DNA of 64,000 nucleotides from Cryoendolithus antarcticus (Eukaryota; Ascomycota; Dothideomycetes; Cladosporiales; Cladosporiaceae): the NCBI GenBank assembly GCA_002077065.1, contig NAJO01000017.1, positions 248,001 through 312,000 of the forward strand. Reading direction: 5' to 3'. Each line of letters opens with the position of its first letter. Position 1 is the first letter of the stretch. Position numbers and translations under genes: made by a program. The notes beneath the pieces are model-generated. The model did no database searches. It had not been told where the DNA came from and worked only from the letters and a program-made list of their open reading frames with translations. This document shows positions 38,872-49,595 of this stretch, in pieces.

Positions 38872-40533
38872 ATGTCTCTCAATGTACCACACGCTCTCGT
38901 CATGGGAGTGCCCATAGATGCTGCGATCAACTCGTCGCAGTCCTCGGCGCCCAGAGAGAGACGCCAGGTAGCACCGCACCGCAAAGTCGAGGCGGTTCCC
39001 TCGCAGCTGCTCGATCAATGCACCGTTTGCATCGAGGAGCAGCTCTTCACACAAGGCATCTCCTTGCTAGCTAGTGTTCTCACATCTGGTCAAGGGATAT
39101 GTCGACCAGCGCTCGTTCCTCCCCCACAGCATCTCAGTCTGCTCGCCACATTGTCTGTTCACCCTTCCCTGACTACGCGGACAACGTCCAAAGATAGACA
39201 TGCAGCGGCCGACGCAGCGTTGCAGTACTTACGCCACCTGCAGTACTTGACCAATGTTGACGAGTCAGGGCTAAGTCAGGCTTTGACACATCAGGACACC
39301 ACACCTTCACGGAGCAAACGTGCGAAGCTACGACATAACACTGACAGTGACGAGGACTCTGTTCAGTTTGGATTCATCAACTCGCCGTACGCTGGCAAGG
39401 AGTCTCTGTTCAGCAATGCCGATGACTTTTGGGCGGTCGTTGGCTGGGCCCTAAATTGTTCTGTAACACAGCCCGCACGATGGGCCAGGTGGAAGCACTG
39501 GCTAGAAATGGTATTGGACGTGCTAGAAAGCGACCTTGAAGACCGCGATCGACGAGATCCGCGTACCGTTGATGCAAGCCTATTAGCACATTACCTCGCT
39601 CAGTACGCTGACCAAGGACGCAACATCAAGCGTCGCATCATGCGTGCGATCCTCGCAGATGGCAGTCAGACCTCCATGAACCAATTCCCAGAGATCTGGC
39701 GTAACGAGACTCGACCACCAAAAGTGAAGAGTGACGAGGTCACAGGCAGCAAGAAGCGCAAACTCGATCTTGAGCAAGGCGAGTTTGGCGACTACCTAGA
39801 CTCGGACTCGGATCGCGATAGTCCCCTTGCCGATCTGCGAGCTTCACGCAATGCTACACGTACGCCGAGTGCATGTCTGAGTACTGCTCCGGACTCAGCA
39901 TCTCGTCACGCATCGCCAACGGCAGACTCGGTGAAGGCACAGGCTACATATGGTGGCGAGTCTTCGATCGCAATACGAAAACGTTTGCTGGCCGTTCTCG
40001 CCTGCCTTGCCGCTTCAGCTCCAGACCTGTTCCTAGACACGGAGGACCTGTTCGATCTATACACCGAGTTCCTGCGCCCTTTACCACTGCCAGTGTTTAC
40101 ATCGTTCATGCTACCTTCAGCCCCGTGGCTAGACGCCAACACACAATCATCGTTGATCCAGATGCTGCTCCGGCCTCTGCTGTCAAGTGCAGCACCAGTA
40201 TACAATGCCAATGCTCTGACGCAAGACGACTTCGAGACGCACTACGCCCTATTCGCAGCGAACGGCACTTCAGCAGTCGAGAACGCGAGGGTAGCTGTGC
40301 TGATCGAGGGCTTGCTGCGATTGCTATGGGAAACCAAAGCTCTAGATACGCAGCCATCATCGATGAAGCGACTGCAGCGTGCTGTCATGAACGGCTGCAA
40401 GGTCAGGCGGGACAAGGTCTCGTGGGATGGGAGGAAGAAAAGCGGACTGCGGGCGAGGGAAGAGGAGGACGCGATGGCGATGATCGAGGCGGGCGAGGCG
40501 AGAATGGTAGTGATACTAGAGACTGCTGGTTGA
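38872..40533 (+). CDS. Hypothetical protein, probably nuclear
   Basis: Single exon, 553 residues, ATG at 38872. Family not recognised. The first half is helical (VPSQLLDQCTVCIEEQLFTQGISLLASVL) and has AALQYLRHLQYLTNVDE; a segment around residues 180-230 (DDFWAVVGWALNCSV, RWARWKHWLEMVLDVLESDLEDR) is the best-ordered looking and tryptophan-rich. Basic clusters SRSKRAKLRH (about residue 146) and GSKKRKLDLE (about 297) resemble nuclear localisation signals. The second half has helical repeats (LLAVLACLAASAPDLFLDTEDLFDLYTEFLRPLPLP) reminiscent of alpha-solenoid proteins. The C-terminus is charged. Clean frame and balanced composition make it a confident gene of unknown role. Confidence 0.72.
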   Translation: MSLNVPHALVMGVPIDAAINSSQSSAPRERRQVAPHRKVEAVPSQLLDQCTVCIEEQLFTQGISLLASVLTSGQGICRPALVPPPQHLSLLATLSVHPSLTTRTTSKDRHAAADAALQYLRHLQYLTNVDESGLSQALTHQDTTPSRSKRAKLRHNTDSDEDSVQFGFINSPYAGKESLFSNADDFWAVVGWALNCSVTQPARWARWKHWLEMVLDVLESDLEDRDRRDPRTVDASLLAHYLAQYADQGRNIKRRIMRAILADGSQTSMNQFPEIWRNETRPPKVKSDEVTGSKKRKLDLEQGEFGDYLDSDSDRDSPLADLRASRNATRTPSACLSTAPDSASRHASPTADSVKAQATYGGESSIAIRKRLLAVLACLAASAPDLFLDTEDLFDLYTEFLRPLPLPVFTSFMLPSAPWLDANTQSSLIQMLLRPLLSSAAPVYNANALTQDDFETHYALFAANGTSAVENARVAVLIEGLLRLLWETKALDTQPSSMKRLQRAVMNGCKVRRDKVSWDGRKKSGLRAREEEDAMAMIEAGEARMVVILETAG

Positions 40534-40991
40534 TGTGCAATGATGTGATGATCTCGACGTCGACCACATGTGACCACTGAGCAGTCGCTTCAGGCCATGA
40601 CATCGTATCGTTGTGCATCTCAAATCACTCCTAGTGGAAAAGTGTCGATACACACGCAAGCTCCGCTAAGATATATCAAGTCGCGTACCGATAGCTCGGC
40701 TACGCAAATGCAATGTTTCGAGATTGCGGTGAGTTCACTGTGCCTCAGCACAGATCCCACGGGAGGATCATCCGCAGCAAGCGATTCGACGACCACCATG
40801 CATTGAGAACTGGAGGCGCCCGGCTCCTCCAGGCAGCACAATGTTGGTATACGTGGTGCCTCAGGATGTGAGTCAATGGAGCCTAGTAGCTGTGCCCCAA
40901 TCTCGAAATACTATACTTGTAGATGCGAGTAGGTCTGTTTCCTTTCACTCTCAAGATCTGGATCTCCTTGTACCGAGAAGTGCGTGCGACG
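40534..40991. other. Intergenic spacer
   Basis: 458 bp between two plus-strand genes. An in-frame upstream ATG of the next gene lies at 40923. Nothing else is seen. Confidence 0.4.
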
Positions 40992-41976
40992 ATGCCTCGA
41001 CTTCTCTTCAGACGCGCTGCATCCCAAGCACCACCCTCCCCACCACGCCCTAGTCTCCTCTCACCTTACGCGGACCCTAATCGCCCAGTCCTAAAACTCC
41101 CCTACGCCTCCCACCCTCTCTACCATCTCCGCCTCGCAGTCATAGTCGTCGACTGCATCGGTATTATCCTCGTCACCTTAGCCGCGCTCTCAGACGGAGG
41201 CTACTCATACAACACCGTGGTTCCCGTAGCAATCTACTCCGGTGTGCTGTTGGCCCTGTCAGCATTACTCTCGTATTGGGATCTCCGCGCCTATGCTTCG
41301 AAGCAGCTTCGAGACCCGGAGCGCAAGCCAGCGTGGCCGAGTCGGCCGATCATGTGGGCTGATCTAGCGTTGGCGGTGGTGATGGTTTGGTCGTTCTGTG
41401 GGGTTGTAGGTGACATTGCTTGGGCTTATCGGCCGAATCTAGTGTTGGCTTATGGTGTGCTGGCTGAGCTCCTGGGAGGGTGAGTCTACTCGCCATTCCA
41501 GATTTGAAAGCTGGAATGTCACTTGCTAATCCAATCCCAGACTCGCCCACGCTTGGGCGTTTGAGAAGCAACTCCTGGCGTCGTATGAGAGGTCTTTTCT
41601 CGCGAAGCTCGAGAGGTCCAGAGCTTGCGCGCGGTGCGGGTTTGAAGAGGACCTGATAGTCAGCTCTCCCTTCCGTGATGAAGCTGTCGAAGCGCCAGCC
41701 CCAGACACGACCTCTGGCCAAGACCAAGCCAACCCGAATTTGCAAAGCTACGTTGGACCAGATGCTAGTGTACAGAGCAGCAGCACGCCCACGCCAGCGA
41801 CAACAGAACACGCGATGGAAGAGGGCCTCATAGGAGCGGTTAGTGGCGAAGCGAGCAGCTCGCGTTCAGCAGTTCTGGAGCCCGAAGAGCACATCCTCGA
41901 TCAGCCAGAGGATGTGATTGTGAAGAAGGGCAAGATGAGAAAGAGCAGTAGCCGAACTTCCTTAGCTGCGGAATAA
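40992..41976 (+). CDS. Four-helix integral membrane protein of unknown function
   Basis: Two exons, 40992-41479 and 41541-41976, with a 61-bp intron (GTGAGT...CCCAG), give 307 residues. Four hydrophobic segments are visible: LAVIVVDCIGIILVTLAALS, VVPVAIYSGVLLALSALLSY, ADLALAVVMVWSFCGVVGDIAW and LVLAYGVLAELLGGLAHAWAF, the last spanning the splice junction. The second exon adds a hydrophilic, Ser/Glu-rich cytosolic tail, with a lone CARCGF pair of cysteines at its start. The layout resembles MARVEL-like or other fungal tetraspanning proteins, but I cannot assign a family. An in-frame ATG at 40923 would add 23 residues; I prefer 40992 (MPRLLFRR). Convergent with the NDUFAF2-like gene, 96 bp apart. 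Confidence 0.72.
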
Positions 41977-42072
41977 TATGCTGACCGCAGAGCGCCTATT
42001 GAGCCGAAAATGCGACAGCATGCTTTGACTGAGAGAACGTAAGAACTATTGTACAATATCAATACAATCATA

Positions 42073-42763
42073 TCATCGTCTCGCAGCCGCGCCAGGTGTC
42101 CACGGCTTCGGCGCATAGTTCTCATCCGGATTGCCTCTCGAGGGTTTACCCCAGGGACTTTCTTCCTTGACCTGTTCCTTCGTCTGCCCTCGAAATCTGC
42201 CTTCGTCCACCCTCTTACCCTCAGCCGCAGCAAGTATCTTGTCCATGTCCTCGACAGCATTCCTCACGCCTTGCTTGGACTCTGGCTCAGTCTGGCCAGC
42301 GTAGCCTCCGGGGTCTTTCACCTGCAGCGCAGGCTCCGGCTGCTGCTTCGCCGGCGCATCAAGGAATGACTCGCTGTCTTTCCACTTCTGATCAGCGATC
42401 GCAGCCAGCTCGGTCGTGCGTAGTCGTCTCGTGACGTCCATTTGCTGTTCCTTCGCACTTGGGGCGAACTCTCGAGTATGTCGCAGCCATTGGTGCCATT
42501 GCGCTGGTGCAGTAATCAGCGAATAAAACCACCTCCTCGATCTCTTTAGCGGACCTACGCGATATGATCACATCACTATAGTGTGACTTCGTGTTGTACT
42601 TGACAATCCTCCGCCACCGTCCAGCGTTCAAGGCATCTCGAAACTCCCAGAAAGTATTACCGGCCAGGTCTGCGCCGGCGAGGAATTGGCGTCGCCATGG
42701 GAGGCGCAGCGCTTTCCATCTAAAGTAGAGTTGTTTGATAACTCCAGGTGGTCGCGCGGACAT
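42073..42763 (-). CDS. Complex I assembly factor, NDUFAF2 / B17.2-like family
   Basis: Paralogue of the complex I subunit NDUFA12 that acts in assembly of mitochondrial complex I. Two exons, 42763-42559 and 42503-42073, with a 55-bp intron (GTAGGT...CCAG), give 211 residues. Conserved features: FRWKALRLPWRRQFLAGADLAGNTFWEF near the N-terminus, RRIVKY, HYSDV, and just after the splice QWHQWLRHTR, the family hallmark. The C-terminal half is disordered, with KDPGGY and ESPWGKPSRGNPDENYAPKPW, as in fungal members. The splice phase joins these motifs without gap. Together with the 9.5 kDa subunit gene at 6822, this is a second complex I gene in the window. Confidence 0.9.
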
Positions 42764-43084
42764 TTAGGTGGTTAATCGAGGCATTGCAGAAGTAGAGAGA
42801 TGATCAATTGACAAGACGAAGGTGAGCCAGGACCCTAACCCTGGTGACCTCATGGGGAAAGAGCGACTGAGCACGACTGGATGAACAATACATGTCATTT
42901 CCGCGGCGCAATATTGCGCCTGCATGTGCCAAATAAACTCTCAGAGGACGGAAATCTGCTGTGGGAAAATGCTGGTGCTGCTTGTTCGGGATTTCATGTG
43001 ATCAGCGTGACATGAACACCATCGGGGCTCAGAAGCACTAACGCGTATCTCTGAGTGTATCTGTCAAGTGAGTATAAGACCAGC
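42764..43084. other. Divergent intergenic region
   Basis: 321 bp between the NDUFAF2-like gene and the phospholipase D-like gene; shared upstream region. Nothing coding. Confidence 0.4.
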
Positions 43085-44449
43085 ATGCCAGAACACTTGC
43101 TTATCACGGACTTCCTACACGCAGCTTCGGATCCTGAGACAATCGAGAGCCAAAGACTCGACAAGCCGAACTACTGGACGGCTGATCCTTCTTCTCTTCT
43201 TACAGCATGCACCCCAGGACGGTTCGATCTAGGTACCGGCGAAGACATATATGCCTCCATACTTCCCGCCATCGAAGTAGCCGAGTATGAAATCATACTC
43301 GTCACCTGCTTCTGGGCTCGTTCACGTACCCTAGATCGGCTGATTGATAGTCTTCGCAAGCTTTCTGCATCTGCCATTGCACGGAAGAGGAAAGTAGACG
43401 TCCGAATTTGCTTCTCCTCGTCCTCTCTCTGGCAGAAGTTGTTCCATACGACTTCACTTGATGGATCTATAGTACCAGCATCAAGATGGCCGAGTCAGCT
43501 GGGTCTGCCTGCGAAGATCGAGCTGCCTGGGCTGGATCTTGAAATCAAGAGCATCTTCGTACTGCCGTTCAGTGTCATGCACCCGAAATTCATCGTGGTT
43601 GACCGAGAAGTGGCGTTCCTTCCCAGCTGTAATGTTAGCTGGGAGGACTGGTTTGAGGGATGCATCGAGCTGCGTGGTAGTATCGTAGCGCAATTCGTAA
43701 GGTTCTGGCAGGCTTTCTGGGCGGACGACCAGTCTGACGGATATATTCTACCACGAGACCTCTCACAGAGAGTCGGCGATAGTTACGGCTCGCCACACGA
43801 TATAGACCAAACACAGGCATTATTCCTGCCTTCACCACATCACCGCCACCCACGCTTCAGCTTCTCCTGGCAAGCCGCAGTGACTCCACCTCCAACGCCG
43901 CTGAACGTCTTCCTGCTCACTGCGCTGTCGAACGCTGAGCGTAGCATCTTCATGCAGACGCCGAATCTCACAGCGCAGGCTGTGATAGCAGCTTTACTGG
44001 CAGCAGTCGAACGAGGTGTAGACGTCCGGATTGTGACCAGCGAGAAGCTCATGCGACTGGAACAGATGGTCACGGCTGGGAGTACGACAGCGAGGTGCGT
44101 CCAACAGCTCATAGCGCGATACAAGAGTGTAGACCGACAGCACGGTGACGATCATGATCTAGAGGCCGGTCCTCTCTTGCGCACCGGCCAATTATCTATC
44201 TCGTACTACACTCCGCGGTCAGCTGCTGACGCAGAGTCCAACGAGCCTGTGCAATCACACCTCAAGCTTACTGTGATTGACAATGAGGTCGTTGTACTAG
44301 GGAGTGGAAACATGGATCGCGCAAGCTGGTACAACAGCCAGGAGCTCGGGGTTGCGTTCTTCTCTTGCGATTTTGCTACGCGGGTCACCGAAGACCTACG
44401 AGTCGCAATGAAGGGTAGAGAGAAGTTAATGTTCGTTAGTCAGCGCTAA
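43085..44449 (+). CDS. Phospholipase D-family phosphatidyltransferase
   Basis: Single exon, 454 residues, ATG at 43085. It has two HKD active-site motifs of the PLD superfamily: HPKFIVVD near residue 165, followed by FLPSCNVSWEDW, and HLKLTVID near residue 393, followed by VVLGSGNMDRASWYNSQELG. Each supplies the His, Lys and Asp of one half-site. The size and the pairing of HKD boxes with GSGNMDR resemble bacterial-type cardiolipin synthases and fungal intracellular PLD-like proteins, rather than the large eukaryotic PLDs with PX/PH domains. No signal peptide; the protein is likely cytosolic or membrane-associated. Substrate not known. Convergent with the antiporter gene, 69 bp apart. Confidence 0.9.
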   Translation: MPEHLLITDFLHAASDPETIESQRLDKPNYWTADPSSLLTACTPGRFDLGTGEDIYASILPAIEVAEYEIILVTCFWARSRTLDRLIDSLRKLSASAIARKRKVDVRICFSSSSLWQKLFHTTSLDGSIVPASRWPSQLGLPAKIELPGLDLEIKSIFVLPFSVMHPKFIVVDREVAFLPSCNVSWEDWFEGCIELRGSIVAQFVRFWQAFWADDQSDGYILPRDLSQRVGDSYGSPHDIDQTQALFLPSPHHRHPRFSFSWQAAVTPPPTPLNVFLLTALSNAERSIFMQTPNLTAQAVIAALLAAVERGVDVRIVTSEKLMRLEQMVTAGSTTARCVQQLIARYKSVDRQHGDDHDLEAGPLLRTGQLSISYYTPRSAADAESNEPVQSHLKLTVIDNEVVVLGSGNMDRASWYNSQELGVAFFSCDFATRVTEDLRVAMKGREKLMFVSQR

Positions 44450-44518
44450 GCAGGAAACTCCATGATATGTCCTTTACTATCACCCCACGCTATGCTTCAT
44501 GTACGATCACTGCTTTGT

Positions 44519-46000
44519 CTACTCCTCCTCACTCTCCGGCTCACTATCACCATTTCCCTCATCATGGTGCATCCCATCTAGCGGGTCCGTCTCAGCAGCG
44601 AACACGCTTGCTCTATTCTCCTTTGGCCTTCGAAAGTGTGCTACGACACTCAGCGCCAATACGCTCAGTCCATGCACGAGCGTCGAGCCCATGACAACAA
44701 AGCACACCACTGGCCAGATTGTCATGACTGCCTTCTCGCGATCGTTGTATGGGTGACGGTAGTGCGGCGGATGCGTCTCGGGCGATGCAGTACCGTTCTC
44801 GAGCAACGCGCGTCCTTCGATGGCCAAGAAGAGCCCACCGAGACCCATCGGGCCGAAATGACCACAGAACCACGCTTCACGCCAGGTGCGGATGTCTGGG
44901 ATCCAACGTTTCAGGGCGAGAATTGCGGGTATGCGGCGGAACAGCAGCACCAAGACGAGAAATGCCAGCAGACGTCCGATAGTGATGTTTGGTGTGAGCC
45001 CAGTAGATTGGAAGTCATACCATGGTATGATGGCGCCCAGGTAGACGAACATCGCGCTGTTGAGCATAAGATCAATGATCTGAGGCGTGTGAGATTCCTT
45101 GGTTTTCTTGGCAAACCAGCCGTCTCGTGCAAAGCCGTAGCCACAGCCAAACGCCACAAGGAAGTCATCTAGACCCAGTGTGCTCCCAATACCAACGCTC
45201 AGGATCGCGAGCAGAAGGTAGAAGGCAGTGAAAGACGGTGCGTCGATGAAACGGTGGTTAGTGCTGAAGCGGAGAATTCTATTGAAGACTGTGCCAAGAA
45301 TCAGACCGACTGTAATACCAAGCGTGCATTGCCAAAGTATCGTGATCAAGAAGTAGTCCTTGAGTGCGTCGGCTGCAGTTGATTGAGTGATCCAGAAGAC
45401 GCCTGCATATAGAAACGGGAAGCTCGTTCCGTCGTTGCAACCCGACTCAGCAGAGAGCATGTGCTTGATCCGCTTCGGCACCCGGCTGCTGAACTGACTG
45501 TGGCTGAGGATAGATGCTGCCAGCACAGGATCTGTCGGGGTGAGGCAGGCAGCAATCGTGAGTGCAGTCGGGACGTTCGTCTTGAAGATCAGGTAGACGA
45601 ATAGAGCGCAAATCAGCCAGCCAAAGATCATGACAGGTCCTAGTAACATTGCCACTGACCGCCAATGGCGGGCCATGTAGAACTTGGGCAGCTCAACGCC
45701 AACAGCGAAGACCTGAATGCCAACAATCACACGGGTAGCTTCTTGAACGACATTATCACCCAGCTCCCATCCGCCAATGGAGGGCCCGCCTGCGCAGCCA
45801 TTGACGCCGCAGTAGGTTGGCGCAATCCAGCCGAGGAGTCGAGGTCCGAGGACGATACCAATCAGCAGAGCGATAGGTGGCTCGCTGAGGTGGAGGCGGT
45901 TGCGGATGAACTTCTCGAATAGAGCATACGTGATGAGGAAGATGGAGAGCAGGAGGTAGGTAGCATGGGCAGGCGTGAACTCGATCTGACTCCAGACCAT
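44519..46000 (-). CDS. Na+/H+ antiporter, fungal NHA1/SOD2 type
   Basis: Plasma-membrane cation/proton exchanger of the CPA1 family used for Na+, Li+ and K+ export. Single exon, 493 residues, ATG at 46000. The multi-helix core contains the signatures LTPTDPVLA near residue 155, with the ion-binding Asp, and SAESGCNDGTSFPF near residue 185, with the second acidic pair. FGPMGLGGLFLA in the late helices is typical as well. The hydrophilic C-terminal tail is short (about 60 residues, ending SEPESEEE) compared with the several-hundred-residue tails of many NHA1 proteins, so this is a short-tail form. Divergent with the DUF7053 gene, sharing a 196-bp promoter. Confidence 0.93.
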   Translation of the reverse strand: MVWSQIEFTPAHATYLLLSIFLITYALFEKFIRNRLHLSEPPIALLIGIVLGPRLLGWIAPTYCGVNGCAGGPSIGGWELGDNVVQEATRVIVGIQVFAVGVELPKFYMARHWRSVAMLLGPVMIFGWLICALFVYLIFKTNVPTALTIAACLTPTDPVLAASILSHSQFSSRVPKRIKHMLSAESGCNDGTSFPFLYAGVFWITQSTAADALKDYFLITILWQCTLGITVGLILGTVFNRILRFSTNHRFIDAPSFTAFYLLLAILSVGIGSTLGLDDFLVAFGCGYGFARDGWFAKKTKESHTPQIIDLMLNSAMFVYLGAIIPWYDFQSTGLTPNITIGRLLAFLVLVLLFRRIPAILALKRWIPDIRTWREAWFCGHFGPMGLGGLFLAIEGRALLENGTASPETHPPHYRHPYNDREKAVMTIWPVVCFVVMGSTLVHGLSVLALSVVAHFRRPKENRASVFAAETDPLDGMHHDEGNGDSEPESEEE

Positions 46001-46196
46001 GATTGCGGCGGCGATTGGGGGAGATCGAATGGCGAGGATGAAATACAGCTTGCAGCAGTACCAGCAACCTTCATGGCGACTCTTCTGTCAATCTATAGAT
46101 CCCGTCACCGGTAGCAAATACCGCGTGGCTGCACGGGCTATCGCAGCCTAGGCACGTTGCCAAGCAGCCTACCTTCAGAGTATAACGTGGCCGACG
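46001..46196. promoter_or_regulatory. Shared divergent promoter, antiporter / DUF7053 gene
   Basis: 196 bp between two divergent start codons, so the regulatory elements of both genes must lie here. Inferred from layout; no specific factor site claimed. Confidence 0.5.
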
Positions 46197-47324
46197 ATGT
46201 CGAGACGCTCTCATTTCACGACGATCACTCCTGTCCCTCGAGGTGTAACGCGAAGTGCAGCGGTCGACTGGCTTCACGATCATCGGGAGCTGATCAGGCT
46301 GAATCCTCTTGTCCTCCGATTCGATCAGTCAACCCCTCCAGCAACTGCTCCACCAGACGAGCAGGAGTGCACCTGGTACGAGATTACAGATCAAATCAAC
46401 TATGGCCTAGTCAAGAGCGAGGTGACGTACAAAGCGTGCTTCAACGATCTACCCAACGGTGTTCAGACGCACGTGTATGCGCCAGCTGGACTGGACATTC
46501 GCGAGCGATGGACCGTTGGCGGTAATGAAGCTGGCGAACCGAGAGAGATCTTGGAATTAGGCGTCGACGCGCCGAGAGATGGTCTGTACGTGCGGGAGGA
46601 TGTTCAGATGCGATGTAACGTCTTCTTGTCGCGCTATGTCAAGCGCAATCTGAACAAGGCACACAAGGTCGTCATACAGCGTGTGGGCGCGTTGGCAGAG
46701 ACGACGGAGGAATCTGGCGCCAATCCTGAAACGATGTACCGAAACAATCGCATGCTGTCAAGGCCGATCTCGCGGAACGAGAGCATTGTGTCGATGGACA
46801 CTTCGCCCTATCAGCACCCTTCCTCGCTGTACTCTGGCTACTCAATACCGGACAATCTCCAGCGCCCTGCCGCACAGAGTCGACCAAGCTCAGCAACCAC
46901 ACCCTGCTATTGTGTTGGTAGACACGACCCTGAATGCTCACAATATATCAGGACCCCGACCCACCCCAAGCGAGACGACTGGTCGCCGGCAGTAGACGAC
47001 AAAGATTTACCTCGATTGCCTCGCAACAGCGGACTGACAGCGGCATGGCATCATATTGAGATACCAGCGATGGATGACTTGACTCCTGTTGAAGCGAAGG
47101 CACCTCCTATCACGGCCGGCCCCAGCAGCACTAGTGGCGCATTTGTGGTGCCCCGGAAGCCGATCAGTCCCAGATCACCACTCGGGCTACGAACGACGTC
47201 GGATGCGTTCGTGAGTCAAGACGAGATGGGTTCGCCGACTAGCTCGAGACACGAAGCTCTAGAGGCTTTACGACCACAGCCTTTGATGACCCGGAGAGTC
47301 ATCTCTGAAGGATACGGGGCGTGA
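46197..47324 (+). CDS. DUF7053-domain protein
   Basis: Single exon, 375 residues, ATG at 46197. The N-terminal 165 residues form the fungal DUF7053 domain: RRSHFTTITPVPRGVTR, WLHDHRELIRLNPLV, WYEITDQINYGL, YKACFNDLPNGVQTHVYAPAGLDI, then RERWTVGGNEAGEPRE and GLYVREDVQMRCNVFLSRYVKRNLNKAHKVV. The fold is thought to be START/SRPBCC-like, binding a hydrophobic ligand, but no ligand is known; that is inference. The C-terminal half is disordered and Pro/Ser-rich, with several tyrosines and YCVGRHDPECSQY. Divergent from the Na+/H+ antiporter. The frame is intact. Confidence 0.88.
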   Translation: MSRRSHFTTITPVPRGVTRSAAVDWLHDHRELIRLNPLVLRFDQSTPPATAPPDEQECTWYEITDQINYGLVKSEVTYKACFNDLPNGVQTHVYAPAGLDIRERWTVGGNEAGEPREILELGVDAPRDGLYVREDVQMRCNVFLSRYVKRNLNKAHKVVIQRVGALAETTEESGANPETMYRNNRMLSRPISRNESIVSMDTSPYQHPSSLYSGYSIPDNLQRPAAQSRPSSATTPCYCVGRHDPECSQYIRTPTHPKRDDWSPAVDDKDLPRLPRNSGLTAAWHHIEIPAMDDLTPVEAKAPPITAGPSSTSGAFVVPRKPISPRSPLGLRTTSDAFVSQDEMGSPTSSRHEALEALRPQPLMTRRVISEGYGA

Positions 47325-47764
47325 AATGTATGACGGAATGACTTCATGTTAGCTTAGCGCAGCGTGCATTGATCGGGAGAAGTGTGTGTACACATCATAG
47401 TGTGCATGTTCAATGACCATATGTGATGATATCAAATGTAACGTTATCCACCCAGTCAGTCGACCATTGCCTCAGTCATCCCCGCATCTACAGAAACGCC
47501 CACGTTTGAGGCTGCAGTTCCTTTGGTCACGCCACGCTGCAGCACCACACCTTTCGTGCAGGAAGTGGCTGCCCTGTGCATGAGCTCCTTCCCAGAGTCT
47601 CACCGGCCTGTGCCTGCCTGTTCAAGTTCACTGGCAGGCACTGTAGATGCATTTCCAAGGTTTGCTGTCTTTCCCATCATCAAGCTTCCTGTCACATCCA
47701 CATCTTCCAACAGTTAAGACGGACAAATCAGCTTACCAGCAGCATCCACACCACAAGCAATGCT
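47325..47764. other. Intergenic spacer with F-box gene leader
   Basis: 440 bp. An open frame extends upstream of the F-box gene to 47576, but it is cysteine/histidine-rich and starts without ATG in a good context, so I read it as leader. Confidence 0.4.
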
Positions 47765-49595
47765 ATGATGGCCTCCCTGGTAGCGCTTCCAATAGAATTG
47801 GTCGAGCGTGTCGTGACCTCCCTCGAGACCGAGGAGACCGGCATCCTCCGCCTTGTATGCCATGAGCTGTGCGACAAAGCTTCACGAGGTACCTACTTGA
47901 AGCTCTTCACCGACCGAAGCGTGGACGTTACCCAGGATGGACTGAACGCTCTCAAGGAAGCACTTGCAGGCGATGGACTGCCCCGACAGCTGCGCAACCT
48001 CACCTTGGTGGCCGTGGTCTACCATCCGAGGATGGAGCGCATGCGATCGCCGGCTACCTCTCCGGATGCCTGGTCGCCGGCTGCACAAACGATGCTGCAC
48101 CGGGGAGACTGCCCGGGCAAGTTCAAGCAGTCGCATAGTGACAGGCGCTTTGCAGCGAGGCGAGAAGTCGCGGAACTACGACTTCAGCAGGCCAGGCATC
48201 AATACAATGTCGAGACTGGAGTCTATGTAGAGTTGCTGGCGTTGGCGTTCGAGTCGATCAAGAGCACTTGCTCGAAGGATGGACTAGCTTCTCTTGTACT
48301 CTCCGTGGCAGTCCAGACCTCGAAACGCCTCAGATTCGTCCCAGATGCCATGGACCTGCGAGCTGCGGCAAGTGAAGAGTCGCATCTGCTTGCTCTCGCC
48401 ATGCAGTCTTTGATGACTACTCACCTTCCGGTGAAGCACTTCGATATGTTCTCGAAGACAAGGCTGTGCTCGATAGCCTGCACCGAGCTCGCAGCGTGGC
48501 TCAATGTCATACCTGCGTCCTCACTGCGATCCTTCGGCCGACAATTGAGTTCACTATCGATCAGCTATTGCCGACTGACTTCAAACTGTAATCTTAGAGC
48601 CGTTTGTTGCAACTGCAATGGCCGACAATTCAGGGCCTCAGGCTCTTCTCGAATTTGCCACAACCATAGCTGCAAGTTCGACGAGGACGACGATGAGCAT
48701 TGTGGATACGAGAGCAGTCTGGCGAGCTTCATGGCGAACTTCACTAGTCTCAAGACTCTCGATTTGCACGAATATCAGACAGAGTGGTCCTCGGGAGACG
48801 CTGAGGACGGTAGTACGCTCATGTTCGACCACCTGTACGTCTCGGTGCCATCTTCACTCCGCTCGAGAGATTATAGTCACTGACTTAAATGTGCAGGTCG
48901 GAAAGGGTTCAACTGCCCGTGCTGAACGAGTTGACGTTGCGCGGCAACAATACTACCGAAGAGTCACTGCTTCGCTTTCTGTCGAAGCTCCCCGATCTCC
49001 AACGCCTTGAGATGACACATGTGAACCTCTCCGAAGGTATCTGGATGCCGACCTTCGACTACGTCAAGGACAAGACCAAGGTGCAGTATCTCGAGTTGAC
49101 AGATCTCTTCCAAGGCAAGCATGGAGAAAGCCTGAATGGGCAAGGCATCGGACCTGGTGGCGGCGGCGGCGGCAACAACAATAATCCTTTTGGACCACCG
49201 GGCATGCCGCCACCCCCTCCACCGCCTCCGCCAGGCATGTTTAGTCATAGCTATACGCCATATTCGCATGGCTCATACTCCAACCCGCAGCAGACAGAAA
49301 CGTAAGTCTATCCTCCCTCTACATCATCTCGCGAAACCACTGACTTCTCCCTTGCAGCTACGTGAATAGCCTGCTTAGCTTCCGCGCCTCGAGCGTCCCC
49401 AAGAATGAGTGTAAGATCGACGGCTGCTTCGGCTCGAATCACGTGCTGCTGAAGGGCATGTGGGTGTCGAAGGCAGTGCTGTCATACTCAACGTTCTCTC
49501 ATTCAAGTTTGAAAGCGAAGGTCGAGTCGCGATGGGATCGGGAGAGAATGAGGGAGTATGGTCCGGGCAACAACGATGTCATCATCATGGACTGA
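47765..49595 (+). CDS. F-box / leucine-rich protein with Gly-Asn-Pro run
   Basis: Likely SCF-type adaptor with unknown target. Three exons, 47765-48834, 48897-49301 and 49358-49595, introns of 62 and 56 bp (GTACGT...GCAG and GTAAGT...GCAG), give 570 residues. The F-box-like start is LVALPIELVERVVTSL, followed by LRLVCHELCDKA. The middle part is leucine-rich, with irregular leucine-rich repeats (LSSLSISYCRLTSNCNL, LKTLDLHEYQTEW, LNELTLRGNNTTEESLLRFL, LQRLEMTHVNL). A cysteine cluster CCNCNGRQFRASGSSRICHNHSC near residue 280 could bind zinc. A low-complexity run of glycines, asparagines and prolines (G6, N4, P9) lies near residue 450. The GTACGT donor inside the CTG codon was chosen because it alone keeps the frame. 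Confidence 0.8.
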
